This document shows positions 1-11,410 of a stretch of 64,000 nt of DNA, one piece after another. The notes beneath the pieces were generated by a model. It saw only the letters and a list, made by a program, of their open reading frames with translations, was not told where the DNA came from and did not search any database. Source of the stretch: Molanna angustata (Eukaryota > Arthropoda > Insecta > Trichoptera > Molannidae). Made by a program: the position numbers and the translations under genes. Numbering within the stretch: the stretch's first letter is position 1; each line of letters begins with the position of its first letter. Where the stretch lies: NCBI GenBank assembly GCA_963576475.1, contig OY754974.1, positions 5,162,274 to 5,226,273 on the forward strand, written 5' to 3'.

Positions 1-213
1 GGAATAAAATTCAAATTTTATTAACTCTCAGGAAGCAGGCACTATATTCAGAATGGAATAAAATTCAAATTTTATTAACTCTCAGGAAGCAGGCACTACA
101 TTCAGAATGGAATAAAATTCAAATTTTATTTACGCTCAAGAAGCAGGCACTACATTCAGAATGGAATAAAATTCAAATTTTATTAACTCTCAGGAAGCAG
201 GCACTACATTCAG
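1..213 (+). repeat. 54-bp minisatellite, first block (cut by window edge)
   Basis: Four units begin at 1, 55, 109 and 163, each starting ggaataaaattcaaatttta and ending cactacattcagaat. The fourth stops at attcag where a palindromic MITE interrupts it, and the array resumes at 397. Units differ by one or a few bases (ttaactctca or ttacgctcaa variants). The array continues beyond the left edge of the window. Confidence 0.95.
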
Positions 214-396
214 GTTAGCAAATCTGGTCCAACCGGCGAAAACAAAACCCTATTTATTACCCATATCATAGATATAATTATCATATGGAGTTCTATGACA
301 TCTAAAGATATGATAGAACTCCAAATAATAATTATATCCATGCTATGGGTAATCGTGAGGGTTTTGATTTCGCTGGTTGAACCAGACTTGCCCCCC
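214..396. mobile_element. Palindromic MITE, copy 1 (inside the 54-bp array)
   Basis: Inverted-repeat element of about 183 bp. The left arm reads aaatctggtccaaccggcga and the right arm is close to its reverse complement, ending gaaccagacttgcccccc. The arms meet in gttctatgacatctaaagat. Four relatives lie at 14958-15121, 29613-29799, 38236-38334 (half) and 57791-57976. It has no coding capacity. The interrupted array unit suggests a 2-3 bp target duplication (ag or cag). Confidence 0.85.
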
Positions 397-731
397 AGAA
401 TGGAATAAAATTCAAATTTTATTAACTCTCAGGAAGCAGGCACTATATTCAGAATGGAATAAAATTCAAATTTTATTAACTCTCAGGAAGCAGGCACTAC
501 ATTCAGAATGGAATAAAATTCAAATTTTATTTACGCTCAAGAAGCAGGCACTACATTCAGAATGGAATAAAATTCAAATTTTATTAACGCTCAGGAAGCA
601 GGCACTACATTCAGAATGGAATAAAATTCAAATTTTACTAACGCTCAGGAAGCAGGCACTACATTCAGAATGGAATAAAATTCAAATTATATTAACGCTC
701 AGGAAGCAAGGCACTACATTCAGAATGGGTG
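397..731 (+). repeat. 54-bp minisatellite, second block
   Basis: Six more units start at 402, 456, 510, 564, 618 and 672; the last has one extra base. Because 54 is a multiple of 3, one frame stays open across the block (377-742), giving an 18-residue repeat that contains EWNKIQILLTLRKQALH. I read this as a by-product of unit length, not a gene: there is no conserved domain and no splice or signal features. Confidence 0.93.
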
Positions 732-1515
732 TATTAAATTAAAACGAGCGAGTGATTTTCGGGTTCAACTGAGTGAATATGACAAGGTTATCTATCAACT
801 TCATTCTGAGATGTTATTGTTGCCTGTTGTATTTTCGATTACACGCCTTTGCGGGACATCCGAAAATGCCGACAAAAGAAAATAGTGAAAACACTCATTT
901 TATCAATAATATTAACAAATTATTGTATATTAAAATATTTCATCATGACCTTGCCTAATTTATTATTCATCATCTGTATCTTCTACAAAACGTTGAAATA
1001 ACATTAACAATTAAATTATGTATGATTTTATGAAACTATGTAGGTGAGGTTATTATTGCATACCAAAGGTACCTATATACCTTTAACTACGAGTTTATAA
1101 ATCAATGAACGCAAAAAAATGCATATTGATCTCTATGTATAATATTTATTATTTATGTAAATACGAATAAATAATGAACGATGATTTTACCTTCACTGAA
1201 TCAATTTCGGTCCAATCCTGCCCGCAGTAAATCATTTTTGACCAAATTTACATAATTTATTTGCATTCGATGATTGCATACGATTACCAGTACATATCCA
1301 CATTACCCTCGGGCTGGACTGCCAATTGATAGCAATGTAAGGCCCGGGATCACACTCATTTCTTAACTTGTTCTGCAACGAAATCTCAGCTTAGAGTTGA
1401 GCGGAGCTTCGATGATTTTGGGAATTTGAAGAATGCAAATTCGTAAACTTGTTTTTAACTTACAGTATTTACAACGCCAATAACTGCATTCATCATTTGA
1501 CAATTATAGTAGTTA
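732..1515. other. AT-rich spacer, nothing recognised
   Basis: A 61-codon frame at 773-958 has no family resemblance. No other structure is seen. Confidence 0.5.
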
Positions 1516-1519
1516 CCTA

Positions 1520-1957
1520 CAATTTATTTTATTTATTTATATAATATAAAAAACCTAAAAAGAGGCAGGGAGTAGACAGGAAGAATGGAGGTAGGGTATT
1601 TATTTATTCACTTACGTGGTCTACTTTATTTATATGCAGTTTTTTTTTTGTATTTATTTATAATTTTTTTATTAAATAATTAAAAAAATTATTAAATTAT
1701 TTATTTATTTAAGTATGTACCTATTTATTTATGGATTTATTTGTTTAATTATTTATTTATTTATATTTATTTATTTATTTATTTATTCATTTATTTATTT
1801 ATTTATTCATTTATTTATTCATTCATTTATTTATTTATTTATTTATGTATTTATTTATTTATTAAGTTATTAAGTTATTTATTTATTTATTTATTTATTT
1901 TTTATTTATTTATTTATTTATTTATCTATTTATTTATTTATTTATTTATTTAATTTT

Positions 1958-2004
<47 letters not shown>

Positions 2005-2042
2005 TTTCTTTATTTATTTATTTATTTGTTTATTTAATTATA
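1520..2042. repeat. TTTA-rich low-complexity tract
   Basis: Long runs of (TTTA)n with interruptions such as ttcatt and ttaagttatt. The 70-codon Phe/Tyr/Leu/Ile frame here is pure repeat translation. Confidence 0.95.
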
Positions 2043-2364
2043 AATGGCATAAATTATCTTTTACATACATACATACTTAAAAATATATATTGCCGTCAAA
2101 TAAACGTTTAATATCTGGATTTTGATGTGAATATGTGTGCGTGTGTGAGGGTGTGTGTGTATGTGCGAGTGTGTGTAAGTGTTATTAGGTAATGTATGCT
2201 ATGAGTGATAACCACACCCCTCCTCTACGAAAATTCTTGTTATTTGCCGTTATGTTAGTGTTGTGACGTGACCCGCGTGATATTTTACCTCACGTGAGTT
2301 CACTTTTTCTATCCAGTTGAACACCGTCATCATCACATTGTCATTTCAGATATATTTTCTTGTT
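2043..2364. other. Spacer with GT-rich tract
   Basis: An imperfect GT-rich microsatellite lies at about 2132-2180. No gene is seen. Confidence 0.5.
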
Positions 2365-2441
2365 AAAATCTTGGAGTTGAACCCTGGACTCCGACACAGA
2401 TTTCAAACGACCTAATAATATGCGCCACAGTGGCCGGATGT
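2365..2441 (-). mobile_element. tRNA-like SINE head fragment
   Basis: Read on the minus strand, the piece has an A-box-like stretch (ctgtggcgca) and a B-box-like stretch (gggttcaactcc), spaced as in a tRNA-derived promoter. On the plus strand it is bounded by an acceptor-like tttcag and a donor-like gtaagt, but all three plus frames contain stops, so I do not call an exon. Confidence 0.35.
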
Positions 2442-2785
2442 AAGTATCAGTAATCAACGTGGAGGTATTAATATTTTTCCGATTGCAAACTCTTGTCGAA
2501 AAATGTTAATTACATTACAGAGAGCTGATTGATTGATGGTCCAGCTTATCAGCCAATCTGTGGATGCTGCAGGAAGCCACGATAATAATGTCACCTACTT
2601 TGTAATTAGGCAGACTTTTTAATATTTTTCTTAGAAGTAGCCTACTGCTTAATCTGTCTCCATCCAAGGCAGTGTCAGTAAAGATATTTCGAAAAACAAT
2701 AAGTTGATAATAAATTGTTAAGCGAAGTGATATCTATGGATTGACGAATTGGTTGTCGGTAGTCAGGGCCATATCCACTATGTTC
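2442..2785. other. Spacer, nothing recognised
   Basis: AT-rich sequence with no open frame, repeat or motif that I can place. Confidence 0.4.
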
Positions 2786-2789
2786 AAAT

Positions 2790-3345
2790 GGTGCAGTTGA
2801 ACTAGGCTTAACACATATGAAGTCAATCGGACTTATAGTTTGGGTTGCACAGAGGACACACCAAAAAATTTTTGTTTAGAACGCGAGAGCATTTTGAAAA
2901 TTTTGACACGTGATATCATATGAAGTAATTTTATGTTATTCATGGAAAGCTAAGCAGTTTTATGTTCAAGCTCTTTACATTATAACATGAAATCAAATTA
3001 CTGAACTTTTCCATACATAAGAAATTTATCTTATTATATACATTTTTATTCATTCTAAAATTTACTACCAGTTATATAAATTTTAACGATAGTATATTTT
3101 TATGTTAAGATAGACAAACTATTAATGCAGTATGGTGAAGAATGCTTGTGTTGTATGAAATATTTTAATAAAAGCAGATAAATTTTGTTTTAAAGAACGC
3201 GAGAGCATTTTGAAAATTTTGACACGTGATATCATATGAAGTAATTTTATGTTATTCATGGAAAGCTAATCAGTTCTATGTTCAGGCTCTTTACATCATA
3301 ACATGAAATCAAATTACTGAACTTTTCCATACATATTAGAAATCT
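2790..3345. repeat. R1-family repeat with internal duplication
   Basis: 2878-3030 and 3194-3343 are near-identical direct copies starting agaacgcgagagcattttga and ending ttttccatacat, about 316 bp apart. The upstream part (agtcaatcggacttatagtt) is shared with 51735-51760, and gagagcattttgaaaattt recurs at 51625. It belongs to a dispersed family also seen at 51024-52010, 52600-52920 and 61386-61990. Confidence 0.7.
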
Positions 3346-4143
3346 GGAGCAATAAATAATTGCTAAAAATCAAACAATAATAATAATAAAGTCAAATATA
3401 TGTATATTAAAAAATAAACGCCTCCGCTTGTATTAGGCAATTAAAACTAGAATATATTTTTTACTTGATACAATAAAAAAAAACCAGTACTGTCTTTAAA
3501 TCCTGTAACTAATTGAAAATATTTTACCCAAAATGTTAAGATTCATAAAAATCACGGAGGGAAAAATTATGTAGACGTAATCTTTGTGTGTCTTTTCTTC
3601 CTTTTATGTCAAATACGTAAATATTATCATCAAAAACAACTATATAAAAATATTTCAGCAAGATTTCATTATAATCAAGCTAAAAAAACTAGTAAAACGT
3701 GGTAAAGAACACAAAAAAATAGTGAAAAACACTCATGTTATTTCGGTGAAATGATATTTTTTTCATTTTCTAGTCAACAGCGAAACAAATAAAATATTGA
3801 TGACAGATTGATATTGAAAGAAAGAGGGGCCATATTTTTTTTTCGTGCGTCAGGCGCCTAAAGTTATAAAGCGGGCTCTGTTTGCAGTTACGAATGTAAC
3901 TACATATTCATATCACTTACCCCGCAGGAAAATTCATTAATTTGATAAATAGCTTTTGGCGTTTCAAAATCGTCTGTTTCTTGTGCGTGCACGATTATCC
4001 TTAAACTCTACACTACATACATATAACGGCATATCCCAAAATGTGAGATAACCGGCAACAGGGGTGCGGGTGTGCATTAATTTACTACTACGTATAAAGT
4101 AAAGAATTGTGATTTCACAACTTTTAAGTGTATTTTTAAACAC
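3346..4143. other. AT-rich spacer, nothing recognised
   Basis: No gene or dated element. A gcgcctaaag-bearing patch near 3850 is slightly less AT-rich but has no open frame. Confidence 0.4.
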
Positions 4144-4379
4144 TCAACTGGCATCTTGTGGAGAGTCCATACATTGTATTGTACTGCGGATGATACCTAT
4201 ACTATAAAATTATATGTCCTCTTTACAGCCAAAACTATAATTCAAATTGATATCATGCATATAAGTGAATTTTAAGTTTATAAGTTCACTTTATTTTATG
4301 ACTCCATTTTATAAAAAATAGAGACTTTGAGTTTTTAGAGACTTTGATGTTTTTGTGTGAATGGCGTTTGACTTCTCCG

Positions 4380-4465
4380 TCCTCAGCCTACTCCCGGCCA
4401 GTCCGTTTGACGAAGGCCTTTGCCTCCATATCGTCCAGTCCTGCGCAGTCTGCGTCTCTCTCAGG
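4380..4465 (-). pseudogene. Possible RTE-like reverse-transcriptase tail
   Basis: The minus strand reads TAQDWTIWRQR, matching the loose AQDR..WR pattern seen in other RTE-type C-terminal tails in this window (7930-8035, 31163-31400, 35228-35365). It is short and surrounded by R1-like fragments (4195-4260, 4485-4540). The assignment is tentative. Confidence 0.3.
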
Positions 4466-4704
4466 TAGTCTTATTAGAAATTATGTCTTCTTTGTAAAGT
4501 CCAAAATATAAATTAAATCGACTGAATATTCATTTACATATGTATGTAATAAGTATTGTATAAACCGACATCAACTGGACAATTATCTCTCTAAGAGTGG
4601 CTGAAATGAAGACCCTTAGTTCCAGAACCTTCAGGAACCGCATCAGAAGTGAGACAATCGATAATTTGAATGTGCCATACTCTTGAAACTCGAATCCGAT
4701 CCTG

Positions 4705-4870
4705 CCCCCCCTAGACAATGTGTCATTTAGCTCAAGAACAGAAACAAGAAAAGATAACTCAATGTATGGAAGTGACAGTTGTCACGTGACTGGCAATGTC
4801 AATTCCATACATTGAGTTATGTCTTTTTGTTTCTTTTCTTGAGCTAAATGACACGTTGTCTAGGGGGGGG
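4705..4870. mobile_element. Palindromic MITE, second family
   Basis: Arms of about 67 bp: ccccccctagacaatgtgtc on the left and gacacgttgtctaggggggg on the right, with tagctcaagaa/ttcttgagcta and actcaatgtatggaa/ttccatacattgagt pairs inside. The roughly 35-bp centre contains gtcacgtgac. It has no coding capacity. A partial arm recurs at 53330-53372. Confidence 0.85.
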
Positions 4871-4871
4871 C

Positions 4872-5520
4872 TGATTTTAAATTTTCGTTAAGAACTTAAA
4901 ATGTCGCCTACATACATTCAAATTATTGACTATTAAGATTAAAAAATACCTATTTACAAAATGCATCAAACAGCTTTTTTACAAAATGTATCATAATACA
5001 GTTACATATCTAACAAAGAAACAAGTCAATTATAATGCTTCACTAAATTATATAAACATTTTTCATATTATTCATGAAGAGAACATAAATCATATGAATG
5101 AGATTTAGGATATAGTAAGGAAAATGGGAAATGAACTGGTAGGATAAAATATGATAATTTCACTAACCGATGCTTGTAGTCGCATTAAGTATATGATTTA
5201 GTCCTTGTAGAGACAGATTAAATAGATCGGGTTAAGGATTAAGTTGTTACAACAGCGTTTAATAAAACTGTTTGGATCATAATTTGTTCTTGACAAATGT
5301 GTGTAAATTAGACTGTTGTAGATATTCAGTTAAAGGGCATTCTTTCAACAAGATAAGGACTATCGACCGAAATATTTAATATTTTGTGTAGAAAGAGGAG
5401 ATCGGAGATTTTTCTTTGTTTTTCTAATGGAAGTAATTTGTGCTACCTTAAGGATTGGACAGTTTAGTTCTGTTCCAAAGGTCGTTTCTTAGCGAATAGG
5501 AACATTTTGGGATCAGATTT
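4872..5520. other. AT-rich spacer, nothing recognised
   Basis: A short frame at 4926-5108 is compositionally biased and unsupported. Confidence 0.4.
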
Positions 5521-5523
5521 GCA

Positions 5524-5785
5524 ATGGAGAGTCCCAGGTCTATATGCGGTGTCGAGGACATAAGAAGATGCGAACGTAGCAGAAGACGCTTCTGGGAGGA
5601 TAACATTGAACGCATGGACGACAGCGGAATTGTCAAGATTGAAAAGACGGAGGTATCCAACAACAGAAGACTGCCCGGAAGACCTGCGAAGATATGGAAG
5701 GACAGTTGGACCTCCTCCTTCCAGGATAGTCCACCTTCACAAACAGATCGAATGAGCTAATGCACGATGAAGAAGAAGATAATAT
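5524..5785 (+). pseudogene. RTE-like non-LTR retrotransposon, C-terminal tail
   Basis: An open frame of 78 codons (5524-5760) reads RSICGVEDIRR near its start, then FWEDNIERMDD and LPGRPAKIWKDSW. This is the arrangement known from the C-terminal tail of RTE/endonuclease-type non-LTR polyproteins: ICGV.D, a GH.ERM-like block, then GRP..W. The 5' part of the polyprotein is missing. 43203-43373 is a slightly more upstream piece of the same kind of tail. A genomic fragment, not a host gene. Confidence 0.7.
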
Positions 5786-5789
5786 GTTT

Positions 5790-6630
5790 GAAGTTGGAAA
5801 TGTGTCTGTTAATTAATACATTTACAAATAAAATAAAAACGATTAGAAACACTTCGAAACAGTCGACAAATTTACCAATCTTAGCTCTAACCTGACCGAG
5901 AATGACGAAAACACTGCCAAAATAAGATGAAGTATGGCTTTTGATTCCATCTGCCTACCACGCAAAATACATTGAGCCATCTTACGATTTTTATTTCAAC
6001 TAATAATTAACATTATAAAAAACTTCATCATTTCGTCACAAGATCATAAATTAAACTCGTTTACATCACGAATTGTAACTGAATTCATTGTGGTCTTCAA
6101 ATCAAAATAAAACAATGTCCGTTTTATTTTTGCCAACGAAGAATTACGTATTAGTTGTGTTAGGTTAGGTTAGGTGAGTCGTGAGGAGTTATTTATTACC
6201 AGAGTTTAATACGACTTTAGATTACAATTTCGCAATAGACAGCGTCGATGGCATCCCAGGTTCGAAGTCAGAGTGACCCAGTTTTTACAAAATGCTTACA
6301 CGATTTGTATGTATACCCATAATATAGGTACAATCAATGTACCTACATTTTCTCTGCCACAAATAATTGACACTAAGTAATGTACGCTCATATTTCGCTA
6401 GCCATATCCGTGGGACAAAATATGTATGTATGTAATTACATCATCGAGTTAAATCGTGAATGTCCTTGTGTGAGAATGTAATACTGTAGAAATATGTTGT
6501 ACGTTTTAAGGTTATTTACCTATTGAATTTTTCAGAATATTAAAGACAAACAATGTGTCCGCTGGTATTTTCCAGTAAATGAATAAAAAACCTCATTTTG
6601 AATTTTTTTTTGGAAATAATATGATAAAAT
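5790..6630. other. AT-rich spacer
   Basis: Three TTAGG units occur at 6160-6174. Otherwise no gene, array or element is seen. Confidence 0.4.
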
Positions 6631-6631
6631 A

Positions 6632-6921
6632 AAAACAGACATAGATTGAACACAGTTATGACCAAAACAGACATAGATTGAACACAGTTATGACCAAAAC
6701 AGACATAGATTGAACACAGTTATGACCAAAACAGACATAGATTGAACACAGTTATGACCAAAACAGACATAGATTGAACACAGTTATGACCAAAACAGAC
6801 ATAGATTGAACACAGTTATGACCAAAACAGACATAGATTGAACACAGTTATGACCAAAACAGACATAGATTGAACACAGTTATGACCAAAACAGACATAG
6901 ATTGAACACAGTTATGACCAA
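6632..6921 (+). repeat. 32-bp minisatellite, nine identical units
   Basis: The unit contains cagacatagattgaacaca followed by gttatgaccaaaa. The cagac word starts at 6636 and every 32 bp up to 6892, and all nine copies look identical. Unlike a CRISPR there are no variable spacers. The homogeneity suggests recent expansion. Confidence 0.97.
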
Positions 6922-6961
6922 AAATCTTACAGTTTTGTGTTTTGCATTTTTGATCCTTTAA

Positions 6962-7004
6962 TTGCATATACGCAAACATTGGACCAATGTTTGCGTATAT
7001 GCAA
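6962..7004. repeat. Palindrome with 21-bp arms
   Basis: gcatatacgcaaacattgg (6964-6982) is followed, after one base, by its exact reverse complement (6984-7002), and two more flanking bases also pair. The word ttgcatatacgc recurs at 24592 beside R3-type sequence, so this may be one end of a repeat family. Confidence 0.9.
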
Positions 7005-7080
7005 ATGCAATTAAAAAAATATTCGATTTACATAAACATACATTGGTACAAATAGGTAAACAAGCCAAAAATTAAATAAT

Positions 7081-7298
7081 ATTTCTGTCTCAGTTCAGAG
7101 GTGACATCTGTGCGAGACACCGTCATCTCATTTACAAGTACTGTTGCTTTCATTGTTTACAAATAAACTAATTTCTCAATAGATGGCGTTACAAAAAGGG
7201 CTTTTCCGTTACTTCATAGATGGCAATAGTATAGTTCCTTATTTTCAGGTGAATTGTTACACACTATTCAAATATATAGAACTTTCAAAAATTACATT
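7081..7298 (+). repeat. R3 dispersed repeat (uninterrupted copy)
   Basis: Contains ctcaatagatggcgttaca and ttacttcatagatggcaata, then actattcaaatatatagaac. The reverse-complement relative is split: 22845-22960 plus 23386-23545, with a TIR element between. A fragment also lies at 21085-21150. No coding frame. Confidence 0.65.
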
Positions 7299-7299
7299 G

Positions 7300-7550
7300 A
7301 TAAGGGAACTCAATACGAACAAGTCGCTTCTTGAACTCCTTTATTAATACAGCAGCCCGACTGTGGAACGATCTTCCGAATTCTGTGTTTCCATCTTCGT
7401 ACAACCCGGGTCTTTTTAAAATCTGAATTATTAAACTCTTTTCTAGATTGCAAACCCCTCCCAACGCTACGTAGTTCGCTTCTTCGGAAGAGTACAATGG
7501 GCCCAAATCCTAATAGCTGGTGTCCCCTACGCAGACATGTAAAAAAAAAA
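7300..7550 (+). pseudogene. LINE F: non-LTR reverse-transcriptase C-terminus
   Basis: One plus frame reads NTAARLWNDLPNSVFPSSYN, the ARLWN.LP motif that closes many CR1/Jockey-type reverse transcriptases. The frame then breaks (stop near 7425), and the nucleotide similarity continues through cgctacgtag, cttcttcggaaga and the A-rich end near 7545. The same sequence recurs at 37085-37300. Severely 5'-truncated and decayed. Minus-strand frames here are shadows. Confidence 0.75.
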
Positions 7551-7604
7551 AAATAAGAAGGCATAATTGGTGACCGTTGCTTAAGCGCATAAGTGATCAC
7601 GTAA

Positions 7605-7685
7605 ACCAGCCGATGACAGGTCGTAAACCCTGTAGGTGCCTCGAGTTCCTGGTTCTTCTACATTATCCCAACTACGAAAATACTA
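7605..7685 (-). repeat. R3b dispersed repeat fragment
   Basis: Contains gatgacaggtcgta and gagttcctggttcttcta. Related pieces lie at 23536-23615 and 24590-24665 (same strand) and at 20850-20945 and 22270-22345 (opposite strand). Confidence 0.55.
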
Positions 7686-7689
7686 ATAG

Positions 7690-9750
7690 CAACTAAACAA
7701 TGAATTAAGAGGGGTATAGAATGAAAATAGGATACATCTAATTTATTTATTAATCAATTACACAATTTACTTTAATGAGTCTGGGAGGTATGCAGATAGA
7801 CTGTGGACTTGAGAAAGCTATTCCTTGAATTGAGGCGAGGGTTTGGTATTTTGTAGTCATAGAGTGAGAATCCTGGGTCATGTATTTGTATATACAACGT
7901 ATCTGCAGCTTTCCTGGCTTCATAACACCCGGGAATAGATCGGTATGAGAACTGTGCAGAAGCTGTTTCGCACTGCCCAGGACAATAGTGGTCGTCAACG
8001 TCGGAAAGACCTGATATGCCATGAGAAGAAGAAGTACGTCCAGCTGGGTGAAACCTTTTTAGTCGTGTGGTCGACCAAATAGAATACAATATATAACATA
8101 TAAACTATTGTTGAAGTATTTTTTTCAAAGGTCACGAATTATCTGGACTTACTACTCGAAATATTATCCAGAGAATACATACTTCATTATTTATAGATGC
8201 AATCATTTAAGCCATATATTGCCCATTACAAACATAAGTAAAAAACACTTATCTTAAACAAAATCACAGAAAAGAATAAAACAATAAACTTACGCAAAAA
8301 AGGAAAAACCTATCTATGTACATAATAGAACAAAAAAAAATCAATAACATGATTGAATTTCTAACTTCTTTTTTTTCTTTAAATTGTATACATACTAGTA
8401 GGTATAAATATGCAAACCAGAAAATTTTCAATAAAGTGTCCTTATAGTGCTTTATAAAATGGATGAATACATCAGTCAGATAACCATAATCACTGCACAG
8501 TGCACATTCATTGGTGAGTTATTCAAATAATTAGTGTTGGACATCTTACATAAGAATATTATACTTTGGCGGGTACTCCTTGTTGGAATATAGTAATGTA
8601 TTTGACTAACGAAGTAAGAGGAACTAAATATTTACTGACTATCTTATAGAGGAGCATGATATCAGATTTAATCCTTCTATCGGATAGGTCATACCTATAT
8701 ATTAGTTAATACTGAATTTGTTTTGTGTTTTATAGTACATCCACCTTAAACAATAGGTTCCACCTCAAATATTTTGAACTGAAATAAAAACTTGGTATTA
8801 TTATTTAAATACCTACATTGCTTAAAACTAAAAAGGTTACAGCATTAAGCCACATGATATTGTTTTTTTTTTGTAAAAGAATAGAGCTTAATGTGACATC
8901 AATAAGAATATAATAAATTAATTTAATTTTTACGAAATCAGACTACATGAACCATACACCTTTGAATTGGCAGTAAGACGAATTATAAACCCTAGATGAC
9001 ACTATAACATAAAATGACAAAATACCCAAAACATAATATGCCATGTAAAATATCCTGAAAAATATAATGTTGAAACAGTTCTAGTTCTTCGGTTGTATTC
9101 TTGGGGATCGGTTGCAGCAAAGCGATGCATCTTTTCCTCTACTCAGTTCAGTCTTCAGCAACTCTATTCAACCCTGTGTAAGAGGTACTCTTTATGTCGT
9201 GAATGTAATCATGTCGTGATTATTGTTATCGTTGCATTTGGGTACCTATTCATCTATATTTAAAATCGTCCTGATTACTGGTAAACTTTAAGTTGAAATC
9301 ATTATTATCATACACCATACATCTTAGTTGGACAATTTATAACTTCATAATCATCACATGATACCACGAAAATGAAGTTGTAGTTTTTTTAAATAAAATA
9401 AAATAAAATAACGTAAATACAGTAGATAATTTACTATGAAACGGAATAAAAATCCTGATTAATCACTTAACACTACTCTATTTTTTAATTCAATTAGCAA
9501 TACTCCTGCACGTCAAAAAATGGTTCTCCCTTTTTTTATTTTCAGCTGTTCTGTAACTCATTCTAGCTAACATACTAATTAGGAACAAATAAAGCTTCCG
9601 TATTGTGATAACTTCTCAAAATAAAATATTCCAAAAAGTATTTAACAAAAACCAAAGATTAATTCCACACATATCAAGATATCTTCATATTTACCAAAAC
9701 TTGAGAATACTATTACATAATTGTACAGAAAATATGTTGCACACTTAACT
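7690..9750. other. Long AT-rich spacer with one possible RTE scrap
   Basis: At 7930-8035 the plus strand reads KLFRTAQDNSGRQRRKDL, resembling an RTE tail (confidence about 0.35). The rest shows no gene. An AAAT-type run lies at 9390-9410. Confidence 0.4.
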
Positions 9751-9754
9751 TAGA

Positions 9755-10215
9755 AATAGAAGAGGCTCATCAAAATTTGAACACATCACTCCACTATTGA
9801 GAGACCTGCACTGGTTACGTGTTCCGGAGCGTATTTTGTTCAAAGACTGTTGGATGGTGCAAAAAGCGGTAAATGGAAAGGCACCATCATACATAACAGA
9901 GCTATGTTTACCACAACAGATGACAAACCGGAGGACAAGGCTTCTATCTGCAGCAACTGCCGCTGGACGTTTATCTGAGGAAAACCGGTGAACGTGCTTT
10001 TGCTGTAAGGGCACCGACTCAGTAAAACAATCTGCCACCAACCATCCGAGTAATTAGTAGTGAAATTAGTTTTAAAAAAACATTTAAAAACTCATCTGTT
10101 TAAAAAAACTTTTAGTGTTTAATTCCTAGTTTCAATTGTAATGCGCCCTTGAGGAGGACACACAAAAACGGCGCTATATAAGTAAGCCAGTTTTATTATT
10201 ATTATTATTTTATAC
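9755..10215 (+). pseudogene. LINE A: CR1-like retrotransposon 3' end
   Basis: The frame up to 9991 reads KFEHITPLLRDLHWLRVPER, the classic CR1-type block just before the RT C-terminus, then KAVNGKAPSYITEL. After a frameshift near 9985 it continues RAFAVRAPTQ*NNLPPTIR (a stop stands where the family has Trp) and FKKTFKNSSV. The 3' UTR has gcgcccttgag...aaacggcgctatataa at 10143-10180, then (TTA)n. Other copies: 39477-39545, 40600-40985 (minus), 50050-50660. Non-functional. Confidence 0.85.
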
Positions 10216-11120
10216 CTGGCAGTAGAAGAAGTGGATAGTAGAAGACTAAGGAATTTGAATCGCCATGAAATAAAGCACGAAATCGAAATGGGCGTCGTGA
10301 ATAAAACGACGAAAAATTTCCTCGTGTGTTTTGGGTTCGTGGTGTCTCGTGAATGATATTTAAAAGTAAAATAATACGAAATATTTCGTTGATTCATCTG
10401 ACATGATGCTGATTGATGGCCGTTTAAACAATTTAGACAATACACGCCGAAGAGATTATATCACGAGTCTGGGGAGCTTGCTCTCAATACTAGAGATAAT
10501 TCATATTTCTTAGTAAGTACCTATCTATCATATGTACATACAACCTATTCCAGTTTGTAACTAATTACTTACAGCTGTCGTGATATTTAGCGGCATTGCC
10601 TATTTGCAACCATTCGACCTTATAACGAGAAGATAAAAAGAATAATTATCTATTATAACATCACTACATACCATCATGATTTTGTCTCTAACGTCGTAGG
10701 CAGAGAGAACAGAAACCAAAGTAGTCTTTTTATGGTAGAACAGAAACATAACGAAGAATTAAAAAAAATCAAAACAAATTCAAACACTCCCTAATATCCC
10801 ATTCCATTCTCTGAAATTTGTGTATTTTTTTGTATTATAATTTTGACTGTGCTTTTTTCATGATTGAAAAAGTATTTTTTTTATTCTTCTTGTGTTACTT
10901 TTGGTTTTGAAATTGTGTTTTATTTATAATTGTTAATCACTTTGTAATCACATCACATCGCATCTTCGAGTTTCATTAACACTTCCAGCTTTCAAAATAA
11001 ATCTCAGGAATCATTTCCTTACTTTAATTTGTCTCCTTATCCTATCCTTGTCCCCCCCCCCCCCCCGCTCTCCTCTCCCTTCCTTTTCGTTATTGTTTTT
11101 GTTTTACATGTTTTATTATA
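10216..11120. other. AT-rich spacer with a 15-base C run
   Basis: A run of 15 C lies at 11052-11066, followed by a CT-rich stretch. No gene is supported; the minus frame at 10119-10445 has no recognisable content. Confidence 0.4.
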
Positions 11121-11122
11121 TA

Positions 11123-11400
11123 TTTTATGGTTAGTTGGAAGATATTGCCAGATGGCAATAAGTCCGCCATTGTGCGTAAGTGTACATTTTTTAAAATAAT
11201 GAACCAATTTGTTTTATAATTTATGTGCTTTGTTTTACAGATTCTATGTAAATTATTTTTAATGTGTAGGTAAGGAAAGACCTACTACTATCCTTAACAC
11301 AAGTTTCTAGATCAAATTAGGAAAGGAAACATGAATTATTTTAAAAACATGTAATATTGTATGTAATTCTTAATTCTATGTATATTTAAATGAATAAAAA
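11123..11400 (+). mobile_element. LINE B 3' UTR fragment
   Basis: agttggaagatattgccaga and tggcaataagtccgcc match the reverse complement of the 3' end of the LINE at 17770-18408, and the segment ends in an A-rich aataaaaaaatataaa. No coding part is present. Confidence 0.55.
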
Positions 11401-11410
11401 AATATAAAGA

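Noticed and set aside
377..742. 121-codon repetitive ORF
   Set aside because: Translation of a 54-bp minisatellite; openness follows from unit length divisible by 3, and a MITE interrupts the same array.
1741..1953. 70-codon ORF
   Set aside because: Translation of a TTTA microsatellite.
2350..2441. Exon between tttcag and gtaagt
   Set aside because: All three plus frames contain stops; the minus strand looks like a tRNA-derived SINE head.
6160..6174. Interstitial telomere, (TTAGG)3
   Set aside because: Only three units; easily chance in AT-rich DNA, no telomeric retrotransposon beside it.
6632..6921. CRISPR-like array
   Set aside because: Units are contiguous and identical, with no spacers, in eukaryotic DNA.
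7285..7600. Minus-strand ORFs of 73 and 96 codons
   Set aside because: Antisense to the LINE F tail (ARLWNDLPNS on the plus strand).
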